Shown here: in pieces, positions 9,375 to 18,912 of the stretch | How positions within the stretch are numbered: position 1 is the first letter of the stretch | Layout: each line of letters starts with the position of its first letter | Assembly: GCA_965218715.1 (NCBI GenBank) | Contig: CBDCLY010000006.1 | Coordinates: 86,497-150,496 of the forward strand | DNA length: 64,000 nucleotides | Direction of reading: 5' to 3' | From: CBDCLY01 sp965218715 | Lineage (GTDB): Bacteria; Bacteroidota; Bacteroidia; Flavobacteriales_E; Vicingaceae | Notes under the pieces: model-generated | The model's database searches: none | What the model saw: the letters and a program-made list of their open reading frames with translations, nothing else | Told to the model about the DNA's origin: nothing | Program-made: the position numbers and the translations under genes

Positions 9375-11528
9375 ATGAATATGAAAAAGATTACACTACT
9401 TATCGCATGTTTTGTACTTGCTTTTGCACCAGCAAAAGCTGATGAAGGCATGTGGTTACCAATGTTGGTAAAAAGATTAAATTATGTTGACATGCAAAAG
9501 CATGGTCTGCAATTGACCGCGGATGAAATTTACAACGTCAATAATTCAAGTTTAAAAGACGCAATTGTACGATTAGGAAGAGGTTTCTGTACTGGAGAAA
9601 TGATTTCAGATCAAGGCTTAATGCTAACAAATCACCATTGTGGTTTTGGCGTTATTCAAGAAAACTCTACTGAAGAACACAATTACCTTGATGATGGCTT
9701 TTGGGCCATGGAGAAGAAAGATGAATTGCCTGCGGGTTTTTCTGTTTCTTACTTGGTAAGAATGGAAGATGTTTCTGATCGTGTAAATGCTGAATTAAAC
9801 GAAGAAATGAGTTTAGAAGACCGAAATGCGGCCATTAGAGAAGTTTCTAAGAAGCTTGAGGAAGAAGCAAAAGGTGAGACTGATTACGATGTAAATGTTA
9901 GAAGTTTTTACAATGGAAATGAGTTTTATTTATTCGTTTATGAAACTTATCAAGATGTGAGATTAGTTGGAGCTCCTCCTTCTGCTGTAGGTAAATTTGG
10001 TGGTGATACTGATAACTGGATGTGGCCACGTCATACTGGAGATTTCACGATGTTTCGTGTTTATGCAGATAAAGACAATAAGCCTGCAGAGTACAGCAAA
10101 GACAATGTACCCTATACTCCGAAACATTCTTTACCAATATCATTAAAAGGAGTTCAACAAGGAGATTTTGCAATGATTTTTGGTTATCCTGGAAGCACCG
10201 ATCGTTATTTAACTTCTGCTGGAATTAAATATGAATTGGAAGTAAGACAACCTACTTATGTAAAGCTAAGACGCCAAGTATTAGACATTTACGAAGAAGG
10301 AATGGCGAAATCTGAAAAAACAAGAATTCAATATGCATCAAAACATGCATCAATAAGTAATTATTGGAAGTACTTTAAAGGCCAACAAGCTGGTTTAAAA
10401 AGACTAAAAGTATACGATAAGAAGAAAGCTGATGAAGACAAATTAGCAGACTGGATCAGTAAAGATAAAGAGCGTAGTGAATTGTACAGCGGGGTTTTAG
10501 AAGGATTTGAGACTGGTTATACTAACCTTAGAGGAGTTAACCGCATCAGAATCTATTTAAACGAAGCAATTTTTAGAACTGAAGCAATCGCCTACTCTTA
10601 CCAGTTTTCTGCATTAAAAGGTGCATTAGCTTCTGAAAATCAAGAACAAATTGATGCTGCAAAGGCAAAATTAATGGATGGTTTAGAAGATCATTACAAA
10701 GATTATGACAAAGACATTGACCGTAAAGTTTTTGCTGCAATGATGAAGGCTTATCACGAAGACATCGATGTAAAAGACCAATCTCCTGATTTCGTAGCAC
10801 TTGTTAACAAATACAAGAAAAACTATAAAAAGATGGCTGATGCTTATTACTCCAAAACAGTATTTGCAGACATGAGCAAGACCAAAGCCTTTTTAGAAAA
10901 TCCAAGTGTAAAGAAATTGGACAAAGACCCCTTATACCAAGTGGTACGTGCTGTATTCAATCATTACATGTCAGACATTAGACCTTCTATTGCAAAAGAG
11001 ACTGGTGGATTGGCAAGATCGGAGAGATTATTTGTGAAAGGATTAAGAGCAATGAATAGTGATAAAACTTATGCTCCTGATGCTAACTCTACCATGAGAG
11101 TGACTTATGGAAATGTTTTGAATTACAATCCAAGAGATGGTGTAAAATACCACCACATAACTACGGCTCAAGGTATTTTGGAAAAGGAAGATCCTAACAA
11201 TCACGAGTTTGTTGTTCCAGAGAAATTGAAAACATTAATTCAGAAAAAGGATTATGGTCAATATGCTGATGCCAACGGCGAGCTCATAGTGAACTTCATT
11301 ACCAACAATGACATTACCGGTGGCAACTCTGGAAGCCCCATGATTAATGGAAATGGTGAATTGATTGGAACTGCTTTTGATGGCAATTGGGAAGCCATGA
11401 GCGGCGACATCGCTTTTGAAAAAGATTTACAAAGAACGATTGGAGTGGATATCCGATACACGCTTTTCATTATTGATAAATATGCAGGTGCAAAACACCT
11501 TATCGAAGAAATGAACATTGTAAAGTAA
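9375..11528 (+). CDS. S46 family dipeptidyl-peptidase, Gly-type (DPP7-like)
   Basis: 717 residues with a signal peptide (about 1-22, then DEGMW, the usual mature start). The chymotrypsin-fold domain is split by a helical insert, as in all S46 enzymes. The catalytic His lies in TNHHCG (about 85-90) and the Ser in GGNSGSP (Ser652 by my count). In the substrate pocket the sequence is FDGNWE, with Gly at position 670. In characterised DPP7/DPP11 pairs a Gly at the equivalent site gives preference for hydrophobic P1 residues, while Arg selects Asp/Glu. It should release dipeptides from peptide N-termini in the periplasm. A second ATG two codons on is an equally good start. It converges on amn and the Arg-type paralogue. 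Confidence 0.92.
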   Translation: MNMKKITLLIACFVLAFAPAKADEGMWLPMLVKRLNYVDMQKHGLQLTADEIYNVNNSSLKDAIVRLGRGFCTGEMISDQGLMLTNHHCGFGVIQENSTEEHNYLDDGFWAMEKKDELPAGFSVSYLVRMEDVSDRVNAELNEEMSLEDRNAAIREVSKKLEEEAKGETDYDVNVRSFYNGNEFYLFVYETYQDVRLVGAPPSAVGKFGGDTDNWMWPRHTGDFTMFRVYADKDNKPAEYSKDNVPYTPKHSLPISLKGVQQGDFAMIFGYPGSTDRYLTSAGIKYELEVRQPTYVKLRRQVLDIYEEGMAKSEKTRIQYASKHASISNYWKYFKGQQAGLKRLKVYDKKKADEDKLADWISKDKERSELYSGVLEGFETGYTNLRGVNRIRIYLNEAIFRTEAIAYSYQFSALKGALASENQEQIDAAKAKLMDGLEDHYKDYDKDIDRKVFAAMMKAYHEDIDVKDQSPDFVALVNKYKKNYKKMADAYYSKTVFADMSKTKAFLENPSVKKLDKDPLYQVVRAVFNHYMSDIRPSIAKETGGLARSERLFVKGLRAMNSDKTYAPDANSTMRVTYGNVLNYNPRDGVKYHHITTAQGILEKEDPNNHEFVVPEKLKTLIQKKDYGQYADANGELIVNFITNNDITGGNSGSPMINGNGELIGTAFDGNWEAMSGDIAFEKDLQRTIGVDIRYTLFIIDKYAGAKHLIEEMNIVK

Positions 11529-11543
11529 ACACATCCTAAAACT

Positions 11544-11576
11544 AAAAAACCCGTGAAGCAATTCACGGGTTTTTTT
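11544..11576. terminator. Bidirectional rho-independent terminator
   Basis: A perfect 14-base-pair stem (11544-11557 with 11562-11575) has a four-base loop GCAA. It is flanked by A and T runs, so it can work in both directions. It lies between two convergent genes, the S46 peptidase and amn. Confidence 0.9.
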
Positions 11577-11594
11577 ATTTCCTAATGGTTGAGA

Positions 11595-12374
11595 TTAATC
11601 TTCACCATAGCGCAGGTGCTTAACAGACTCTCCAGAATGTTGCAATTCTATTAAAGAATCTATTCCAATGTCCAGGTGTTTGTTTACAAAATCTGCACTT
11701 ACCTTTTTATCACTTTCAGTTGTTTTCACACCTTCAGGCGTCATTGGATTGTCGGAAACCAATAATAAGGCACCATGAGGAATTTCATTGGTGAAGCCTA
11801 CCGAAAAAATAGTAGCTGTTTCCATATCAACGGCCATGGCTCTAATGGTTCTCAGATAATTCTTAAATTCTTCATCGTGTTCCCAAACTCTTCTATTGGT
11901 AGTATAAACAGTTCCTGTCCAATAATCCAATTGATGTTTTTTAATCATAGAAGAAACAGATCGTTGCAATCGAAATGAAGGCAATGCTGGCACTTCTGGC
12001 GGCAGATAATCATCACTGGTACCTTCTCCACGGATTGCCGCAATCGGAAGTATTAAATCGCCCAATTGAGTTTTCTTTTTCAATCCCCCACATTTCCCAA
12101 GAAATAGAACAGCCTTTGGTTGAATTGCGCTTAATAAATCCATTATGGTAGCCGCCATTGCACTTCCCATTCCAAAATTTATGATGCTAATGCCCTCTGC
12201 AGTTGCCGTTTGCATTGGTTTATCCAATCCCAATATTGGAACACCATAGCGATCTGCAAATTGATTTACATATTGTCCAAAATTGGTTAATAGAATGTAT
12301 TCACCAAAGTCTTCAATTTTAGTCCCGGTATATCTTGGCAACCAATTACTTACAATTTCTTCTTTAGAATTCAT
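11595..12374 (-). CDS. amn: AMP nucleosidase (short form)
   Basis: 259 residues of the PNP/UDP phosphorylase fold. It carries FGMGSAMAA (phosphate/ribose loop, about residue 68), LGKCGGL, VDMETATIF (the Met-Glu that holds the ribose) and SDNPM near the end with a likely catalytic Asp. It splits AMP to adenine and ribose-5-phosphate. The ~260-residue length fits the short Bacteroidota form that lacks the N-terminal regulatory domain of the E. coli enzyme. A uridine/purine phosphorylase is the alternative. The start overlaps the stop of the upstream S46 gene by four bases (ATGA), so the two are translationally coupled although their functions differ. Confidence 0.87.
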   Translation of the reverse strand: MNSKEEIVSNWLPRYTGTKIEDFGEYILLTNFGQYVNQFADRYGVPILGLDKPMQTATAEGISIINFGMGSAMAATIMDLLSAIQPKAVLFLGKCGGLKKKTQLGDLILPIAAIRGEGTSDDYLPPEVPALPSFRLQRSVSSMIKKHQLDYWTGTVYTTNRRVWEHDEEFKNYLRTIRAMAVDMETATIFSVGFTNEIPHGALLLVSDNPMTPEGVKTTESDKKVSADFVNKHLDIGIDSLIELQHSGESVKHLRYGED

Positions 12375-14506
12375 TCATTAACCAGTTTCATTTCTTTCAC
12401 TAAATGGCCTGCACCTGCATACTTATCAACCACAAACAATACATACCGAATGTCTACAGCTATATTTCTACATTGATTGATGTCGTAATTGATGTCACTC
12501 ATAGTTCCTTCCCAGTTTCGGTCAAAATTCAACCCAATTAACTCTCCATTGGCATTGATTACCGGACTACCTGAATTGCCTCCAGTTGTATGATTGGAAG
12601 AAATAAAACAAACATGCATGGATCCATCTTTATCTGCATATTGGCCATAATCCCCTTCTTCAATTAAACTTACCAATCTGCTGGGCAAATCAAAATCTAC
12701 ATTGCTTGTATCGTATTTTTCAAGAACCCCTTTTGTACTAGTATAGTGTGTGTAGGTTACTCCATCATTTGGCTGAAAACCTTCCACTTTACCATAGGCT
12801 AATCTTAAGGTTGAATTTGCATCAGGATAATACTTGCCTGGAACATACTTTCTTAATCCGGCAACATACAATTTACTCAAAGAATCAATTTCATTGCTTA
12901 GCCTCGTGTATTCAGGGCGGATTCTCTTATTGTAAATGTTTAAGAAATCTTCATACCATTTATATGCTTTGTCTTTTTTCAATTTTCTTGCTTCAGACTG
13001 GCTAATTCCACCTTCCAATAAAGCCATCAATTTCTTCTCATTGTTATAAATTGATTTTTCATACAATTTCAAAAAGAAAACATCGTATTGCTCCTTTGCT
13101 CCTCTATAAAAGCCAGGAGAAAATTTAACTGGTGAATCTTGATCATATTTGCCCAACAATTTCGTTGCCACTTCTAGGTCAGTAGGATAATCATAATCTT
13201 TAAAATGACGTTTTACCTTGGCTTTTAACTTTTCCATGGTTTTATCATCTATGCTCTTCCCAGTAATTCCAATTTTTACTGCAGGTCGAAATGCTGCAGC
13301 TAAACTGAACAATTCGACTTTTCGATAAGGAATCTCTATGAACCTACTTCTTGCCAGGGCATATGGCTCTATAGCTTTATACCTTGCTTCAAATGCTTCC
13401 ATTAGTCCTGCATACTCCGATTTTCCCTCAGTGGCTTTCATAAAGGCTGCTTCCTGTTCCTTCTTCATTTGTATGGCTTTCGATTTTTGCAATCCATTGT
13501 TCTCCCCTATCCACTTCTTCCAATAGTTGGCAATACTTGCATATTTAGAGGCATATTGAATTCTCACCTTTTTATCGCTTTTCATTTGATGGTCCATTGC
13601 ATCTAAAGCAGCTCTTCTAATCTCGATTCGATCTGGGTTAATCACCTCCTTTATTTGTTGGATGGCATATGAGGTGAGATATTCTTGTGTTCTCCCTGGA
13701 AATCCAAATACCATTGTAAAGTCTCGTTCGCTTACTCCTTTTGTAGAAATTGGAAGGTAATTTTTTGGTTGATATGGAACATTTTCTTCAGAATATGGAG
13801 CCGGCTGATTGTCTTTATTGGCGTATATTCTAAACAATGAAAAATCACCTGTATGCCTTGGCCACATCCAATTGTCTGTATCACCACCAAACTTACCTAT
13901 TGCCGATGGTGGAGCACCTACCAAGCGAACATCTTCAAAGGTTTCTGTAATGAACATGTAATACTCGTTCCCATAAAAGAAAGGTCTGATATAAGCCTCA
14001 TAATGGGTGTCAACTGTAGCTTTTGCTGTAATGACCTTTATTTTTTCTGAAATGGCTTTTTGACGTTTCGCTTCTGTTAGGTCAGCAGAAAGATCAGCTA
14101 AAACTTGCTCGGTTACATCTTCCATCCTGACAATAAAAGTGGCGGTCAATCCTGGGTTTTTCAACTCATCTTTATTGCTCATCGCCCAATATCCATCAGT
14201 TAAGTAATCGTTTTCTACTGAACTGTGCTGTTGAATTTGACCATAACCACAATGGTGATTAGTTAAAATCAGTCCCTCGTTAGAAATGATTTCTCCTGTG
14301 CAAAACCCTCCAAAGGAAATGATTGCGTCTTTTAAGCTGGACTGGTTCACACTGTAAATGTCTTCTGCACTTAACTTCAATCCCATGGATTGCATCTCAG
14401 ACTCATTTAGGCTTTTTAATAATAAGGGCAACCACATTCCCTCTTTTGCCATTGATTGTCCGATAATTAGGCTGAACAGCACTAGGCTTGTAATTATTTT
14501 TTTCAT
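12371..14506 (-). CDS. S46 family dipeptidyl-peptidase, Arg-type (DPP11-like)
   Basis: 711 residues with a signal peptide (about 1-20) and the mature start KEGMWLP. Catalytic His is in TNHHCG and Ser in GGNSGSP (Ser645 by my count). The specificity position reads NFDRNWEG, with Arg663 where the neighbouring paralogue has Gly. In known DPP11 enzymes this Arg binds Asp/Glu at P1, so this copy should cut acidic dipeptides and complement the Gly-type enzyme. The two are clearly homologous end to end but diverged. The gene is divergent from the TMEM175-like gene's neighbours only by position: both are on the minus strand with a 76-base gap. It is coupled to amn downstream. Confidence 0.92.
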   Translation of the reverse strand: MKKIITSLVLFSLIIGQSMAKEGMWLPLLLKSLNESEMQSMGLKLSAEDIYSVNQSSLKDAIISFGGFCTGEIISNEGLILTNHHCGYGQIQQHSSVENDYLTDGYWAMSNKDELKNPGLTATFIVRMEDVTEQVLADLSADLTEAKRQKAISEKIKVITAKATVDTHYEAYIRPFFYGNEYYMFITETFEDVRLVGAPPSAIGKFGGDTDNWMWPRHTGDFSLFRIYANKDNQPAPYSEENVPYQPKNYLPISTKGVSERDFTMVFGFPGRTQEYLTSYAIQQIKEVINPDRIEIRRAALDAMDHQMKSDKKVRIQYASKYASIANYWKKWIGENNGLQKSKAIQMKKEQEAAFMKATEGKSEYAGLMEAFEARYKAIEPYALARSRFIEIPYRKVELFSLAAAFRPAVKIGITGKSIDDKTMEKLKAKVKRHFKDYDYPTDLEVATKLLGKYDQDSPVKFSPGFYRGAKEQYDVFFLKLYEKSIYNNEKKLMALLEGGISQSEARKLKKDKAYKWYEDFLNIYNKRIRPEYTRLSNEIDSLSKLYVAGLRKYVPGKYYPDANSTLRLAYGKVEGFQPNDGVTYTHYTSTKGVLEKYDTSNVDFDLPSRLVSLIEEGDYGQYADKDGSMHVCFISSNHTTGGNSGSPVINANGELIGLNFDRNWEGTMSDINYDINQCRNIAVDIRYVLFVVDKYAGAGHLVKEMKLVNE

Positions 14507-14582
14507 GTCGACTATGTTTTTTGAGATTCGCTAAGCTAAGCAAATGCAAGAAAGGATGAAAAGATTTTTTGACGGCTTAACG

Positions 14583-15425
14583 CTAAAGAGGATAAAGCCG
14601 ATTCATTCGTTTTAAACGGAATTTATTGATGATAGGAATAAGGATTGGAATACTCATGTACACATAACCTGAAAAAGGGGCTTGAGCTCCACCAAAAATA
14701 ATCACAATAGCCATTGAAATGCTTGCAATAAGCACCAAAGAAATGTAATTCAATATCAAGGTTTTAGTTTCAAAAATCTCCCTTTGATTAAGTTCTAAAG
14801 ATTTTTTCTTTTTCAATGCATTGAAATGTAGAAAAATCATGATGCCGTAAATTAAAAATAGCCCCATTCCAAATCGAACCATTAAGTCTGCCCATTCTGT
14901 AACATTTAAATCAGCCGCCCCTACCTTTTGCCAAGCCATGTAATAAGCCTCACTACTGTAGTTGAAATTTTTTAAAGTAATCAACAATAAAGCTGTACCA
15001 ATATAGGAAAACAAGTATTTCAAAGGATAAATATAAAACAGCAAAACAAAGAGAAATAAGAAATTCAATGATTTAGTAAAAGGATCATCTAGGCCATAAT
15101 ATTTAAAAAAATTATTGTGATTATTCCAAATTCCAAATAACAATAGAATGCAGAAAATGAATCCTACAAAATCATACATGGAGGCCTGTAATTCTACATA
15201 GGTCTTTGGAACTTCGGATGCAATCACCAATAAGGTAATGGCAAAGCCAAAAACAGCATCTGTTAAATTTTCTAAGCGACTAGCCTCCATTCCTCGATAC
15301 CTAAACCCTGTTTTGGATACCGCACTTTTTCCTGAAAGGATTTCTTTAATCATGAAATTAAAAATATCCATTCTCATTGAATCAAAAAATTCTTCCTTCA
15401 TTTTTATGCAAAAAAGCTGTGGCAT
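14583..15425 (-). CDS. TMEM175-family (DUF1211) membrane protein, putative cation channel
   Basis: 280 residues with about six hydrophobic helices. The first helix of the domain reads RLENLTDAVFGFAITLLV, a variant of the RxxxFSD...AITLL signature of TMEM175 proteins in which FSD is LTD. A GIWNNHNNFF stretch matches the conserved Trp/His region of helix 2-3. TMEM175 proteins are potassium-permeable channels with a pore lined by hydrophobic side chains. The changed signature makes the ion selectivity uncertain. Met9 (15401) is a plausible alternative start. The gene diverges from the S37 peptidase gene, with 40 bases between them that must hold both promoters. Confidence 0.75.
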   Translation of the reverse strand: MPQLFCIKMKEEFFDSMRMDIFNFMIKEILSGKSAVSKTGFRYRGMEASRLENLTDAVFGFAITLLVIASEVPKTYVELQASMYDFVGFIFCILLLFGIWNNHNNFFKYYGLDDPFTKSLNFLFLFVLLFYIYPLKYLFSYIGTALLLITLKNFNYSSEAYYMAWQKVGAADLNVTEWADLMVRFGMGLFLIYGIMIFLHFNALKKKKSLELNQREIFETKTLILNYISLVLIASISMAIVIIFGGAQAPFSGYVYMSIPILIPIINKFRLKRMNRLYPL

Positions 15426-15465
15426 TTTCCATTAAAACTTAAATTGCTGTCTCAATTCTAATTCC

Positions 15466-16755
15466 ATGAAAAAGTCCCTAATTGCTCTCTTTGCTTTTCT
15501 ACTTTTAGCACCAATATCTTTGCGATCTCAAAGCATTCAAAAAGCGCTTTTTGATATGGAAGGGCTTAGCTTTAAAGCCATTAAAACTCCGAAAGGATAT
15601 GTTGCTGCCTATGAGTTAAGCATAAAACAAGCATTGGATCATAATGATCCTAGCAAAGGATATTTTAGACAAAAAGCCTATTTATCACATGCTGGTTTTG
15701 ATCAAATCAATGTAATGGTAACCAATGGTTATAGTGCAAAAAGAAATGGAATAACCGAACCTGCTAAACTTGTTCATGGCAATCAAATTTCTGTTGAACA
15801 TCGATATTTTGGGAAAAGTGTGCCTGATTCTATTGATTACCAATACCTAAATCTTGAACAGGCAACAGCAGATTATCATCACATTCATGATTTGTTTGAA
15901 AAGATATATACCAACAAATGGATCAGTACAGGGATCAGCAAGGGTGGGCAAACTACCATATTTTACAAATACCTGTTTCCTGAAGATGTTGATGTTGCCA
16001 TGCCCTATGTGGCACCCATAAATAAAAGCTTAGAAGATGATCGCATTTATACCTTTTTGGACACCGTTAACAACGCATATTGCAGAAACAGAATAAAAGA
16101 AATTCAAATACGACTATTTAAAGAAAGGGAGAAAATCATCCCTTTAATGCGCTGGTATGGCTATGGAGCACAATTGAATTTCAACTATTTGAGCATGGAA
16201 GAAGCACTAGAATATAGCATTTTAGAGTATCCTTTTTCCTTTTGGCAATGGGGAAATGATTGTGACTCTTTGCCAAAAGAAGGAGCAGCAATTGAAGAAA
16301 TTTTGTACCATTTTGTTAGTGTATCTGGAATTGATTTTTTCTCTGATAAAGGAATGAATGATTATGCCTCACATTATTACCAAGCTGGAAGTCAAATGGG
16401 CTATTATGGCTACGACATTTCTGATTTTAAAGAGTATTTGAAAGCATTACCAACTGACAAAAACCCTTCCGCTGTTTTCATGCCCAATAAGATGAAAGTC
16501 CCCTTCAATAATGAATTGATTCTAAACTGTTTAGATTGGCTTGAAAAGGAAGGAGACCAATTCATTTACATTAATGGCAATTCAGACACTTGGTCTGCAA
16601 CCGCTGTTCGCCCCAATAAAAGAAGAGATGCTTTGGCTTTTTTTATGAATGGAAAAGATCATGGAGCTGCTAGAATTAGAAACATGGATGATAAGGATAA
16701 AGAACAATTGAATAAGGCATTGGAAAGATGGTTAAATATTGAAATTAAGGACTAA
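15466..16755 (+). CDS. S37 family (PS-10-type) secreted tripeptidyl aminopeptidase
   Basis: 429 residues with a signal peptide (about 1-20). It is an alpha/beta-hydrolase: nucleophile Ser158 in STGISKGGQ, and a likely Asp and His in GNSDTWSA and KDHGAA near the C-terminus. EHRYFGKS upstream of the nucleophile is typical of S28/S37 enzymes. The family removes tripeptides, often Pro-containing, from peptide N-termini. Together with the two S46 enzymes nearby it would let the cell trim peptides in the periplasm. The stop codon abuts the uvrB start codon with no gap. Confidence 0.83.
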   Translation: MKKSLIALFAFLLLAPISLRSQSIQKALFDMEGLSFKAIKTPKGYVAAYELSIKQALDHNDPSKGYFRQKAYLSHAGFDQINVMVTNGYSAKRNGITEPAKLVHGNQISVEHRYFGKSVPDSIDYQYLNLEQATADYHHIHDLFEKIYTNKWISTGISKGGQTTIFYKYLFPEDVDVAMPYVAPINKSLEDDRIYTFLDTVNNAYCRNRIKEIQIRLFKEREKIIPLMRWYGYGAQLNFNYLSMEEALEYSILEYPFSFWQWGNDCDSLPKEGAAIEEILYHFVSVSGIDFFSDKGMNDYASHYYQAGSQMGYYGYDISDFKEYLKALPTDKNPSAVFMPNKMKVPFNNELILNCLDWLEKEGDQFIYINGNSDTWSATAVRPNKRRDALAFFMNGKDHGAARIRNMDDKDKEQLNKALERWLNIEIKD

Positions 16756-18780
16756 ATGGAATTTAAATTAGTTTCAGATTTTAAACCTACAGGTGATCAA
16801 CCCCAAGCCATTCAGCAATTAGTTGAGGGCTTAAATGAAGGTGCTCCTGCTCAAACTTTACTTGGAGTTACTGGTTCTGGAAAAACTTTCACCATTGCCA
16901 ATGTAATTCAAGAAACTGGCAAGCCTACCTTGGTCTTAAGTCATAATAAAACACTTGCTGCTCAATTGTATGGAGAATTTAAGCAGTTCTTTCCGAATAA
17001 TGCGGTAGAATACTTTGTTTCCTATTACGACTATTATCAGCCAGAGGCCTACCTTCCTGGCAATGACACTTACATTGAAAAAGATTTATCCATCAATGAT
17101 GAAATAGAAAAATTAAGGTTAAGTGCTTCAAGCACACTTCTTTCGGGCAGAAGGGATGTCATTGTTGTTTCATCAGTTTCTTGCATATACGGAATCTCAA
17201 ACCCAGCCGATTTCAAGCAAAATGTGACTCACATCCATCGCGGACAATACATCAGTAGAAATAAGCTGTTGCATCAATTTGTGGCGGCATTGTACTCAAG
17301 AACAAGCGCAGATTTTGTAAGAGGAAAATTTCGAGTGAAAGGAGACACTGTAGACCTCTACCCTGCTTATGCCGACATCGCTTACCGCATCAGTTTCTTT
17401 GGAGATGAAATAGAAGACATTCGGTCATTTGACCCAAAAGGTGGAGGAACAATTGAACGGTATGAGGACTTAAATATTTATCCTGCCAATTTATTTGTCA
17501 CAACACAAGAGCGAATGAATGAGGCCGTTTGGGAGATTCAACAGGACATGGTAAAACAAGTTGAGTTTTTCAAATCTGAAGGAAAACCATTAGAAGCCAA
17601 ACGACTGGAAGAGAGAACTTTGTATGATTTAGAAATGATGAAAGAGTTGGGTTATTGCTCTGGAATTGAGAATTATTCTCGGTATTTTGACCAACGATTG
17701 CCAGGAACACGTCCATTCTGTTTGATGGATTATTTTGCAGATGATTATTTATTGGTAGTGGACGAAAGTCATGTAACCGTTTCTCAAGTTAATGCCATGT
17801 ACGGAGGCGATAGGTCAAGAAAAGTAAACCTAGTTGATTATGGTTTCCGCTTACCTGCAGCTATGGATAATCGTCCTTTGAAATTCGAGGAATGGGAAGC
17901 ATTAAGAAACCAAACTATTTATGTTTCTGCAACACCTGCAGATTATGAATTAAGAGAATCAGAGGGTGTTGTTGTGGAGCAAGTCATCCGACCAACAGGT
18001 CTTCTTGACCCAATAATAGAAATCAAACCAACAACTAATCAAGTGGATGATTTGATGGAACAAATCGTGATCCGCCAAGAAAAAGATGAAAGAATATTGG
18101 TAACTACTTTAACCAAAAGAATGGCAGAGGAGTTGACCAAGTATTTTTTAAAACATCAAATTAAAACAAGGTACATTCACTCAGATGTTGAAACATTAGA
18201 AAGGGTTGAAATTTTAAGGGATTTGAGAATGGGCGTATTTGATGTTTTGGTGGGAGTAAATCTATTGAGAGAAGGCTTAGACTTGCCAGAGGTTAGCTTG
18301 GTGGCCGTAATGGACGCAGATAAAGAGGGTTTCTTGCGTTCGAATAGGAGTTTAACTCAAACGGCAGGAAGAGCAGCAAGAAACATCAATGGTCGTGTGA
18401 TTTTTTATGCTGATAAAATAACTGGGTCGATGCAAAGAACTATGGATGAAACGGATCGCAGAAGGGAAAAACAAATGGCATACAATGAAAAATTTGGCAT
18501 TACTCCAAGAGGATTGGTGAAGAAGAAAACCTCTATTCTTGGTCAGACTAAGGTTGCCGATGGCAGTAAAGAAGTTGATTATGAAGAGATGGCGAGTCCT
18601 AAACCATCTCTAGCTGCAGACCCTGTAATGCAATACATGAGTGCATCGCAATTGGAAAAATCCATGAAGAAAGTACAAAGAGACATGGAAAAGGCGGCAA
18701 AAGAATTGGACTTTATTGAGGCTGCCCGTTTAAGAGATGAATTGTTTGCTTTAAAGGAAATGGTAAAAGGGAAAGTCTAA
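16756..18780 (+). CDS. uvrB: UvrABC excinuclease subunit B
   Basis: 674 residues, full length. Walker A GVTGSGKTF (about 38), the beta-hairpin region FVSYYDYYQPEAYLP that inserts behind lesions, helicase motif DESH (about 337), motif VSATPADYE, motif VGVNLLREGLDLPEVSLV, motif QTAGRAARN, and a C-terminal UVR motif (about 634-669) for UvrC contact are all present. UvrB verifies DNA damage with UvrA and recruits UvrC in nucleotide excision repair. Its ATG follows the S37 stop directly, so it may be read through from that gene; I see no own promoter or SOS-type box in front of it. Confidence 0.98.
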   Translation: MEFKLVSDFKPTGDQPQAIQQLVEGLNEGAPAQTLLGVTGSGKTFTIANVIQETGKPTLVLSHNKTLAAQLYGEFKQFFPNNAVEYFVSYYDYYQPEAYLPGNDTYIEKDLSINDEIEKLRLSASSTLLSGRRDVIVVSSVSCIYGISNPADFKQNVTHIHRGQYISRNKLLHQFVAALYSRTSADFVRGKFRVKGDTVDLYPAYADIAYRISFFGDEIEDIRSFDPKGGGTIERYEDLNIYPANLFVTTQERMNEAVWEIQQDMVKQVEFFKSEGKPLEAKRLEERTLYDLEMMKELGYCSGIENYSRYFDQRLPGTRPFCLMDYFADDYLLVVDESHVTVSQVNAMYGGDRSRKVNLVDYGFRLPAAMDNRPLKFEEWEALRNQTIYVSATPADYELRESEGVVVEQVIRPTGLLDPIIEIKPTTNQVDDLMEQIVIRQEKDERILVTTLTKRMAEELTKYFLKHQIKTRYIHSDVETLERVEILRDLRMGVFDVLVGVNLLREGLDLPEVSLVAVMDADKEGFLRSNRSLTQTAGRAARNINGRVIFYADKITGSMQRTMDETDRRREKQMAYNEKFGITPRGLVKKKTSILGQTKVADGSKEVDYEEMASPKPSLAADPVMQYMSASQLEKSMKKVQRDMEKAAKELDFIEAARLRDELFALKEMVKGKV

Positions 18781-18912
18781 TTCTCAAATTTAGAATAATA
18801 AATTTGCATTTCTTCCTTAGCCCTAAAATGCTATGGAATAACAGTTTCAAGTATGACAATTTGCCAAGTTCCTTTTTTTATTCTAGCTTAGTAGAAATCA
18901 AAAAACCAAGCC

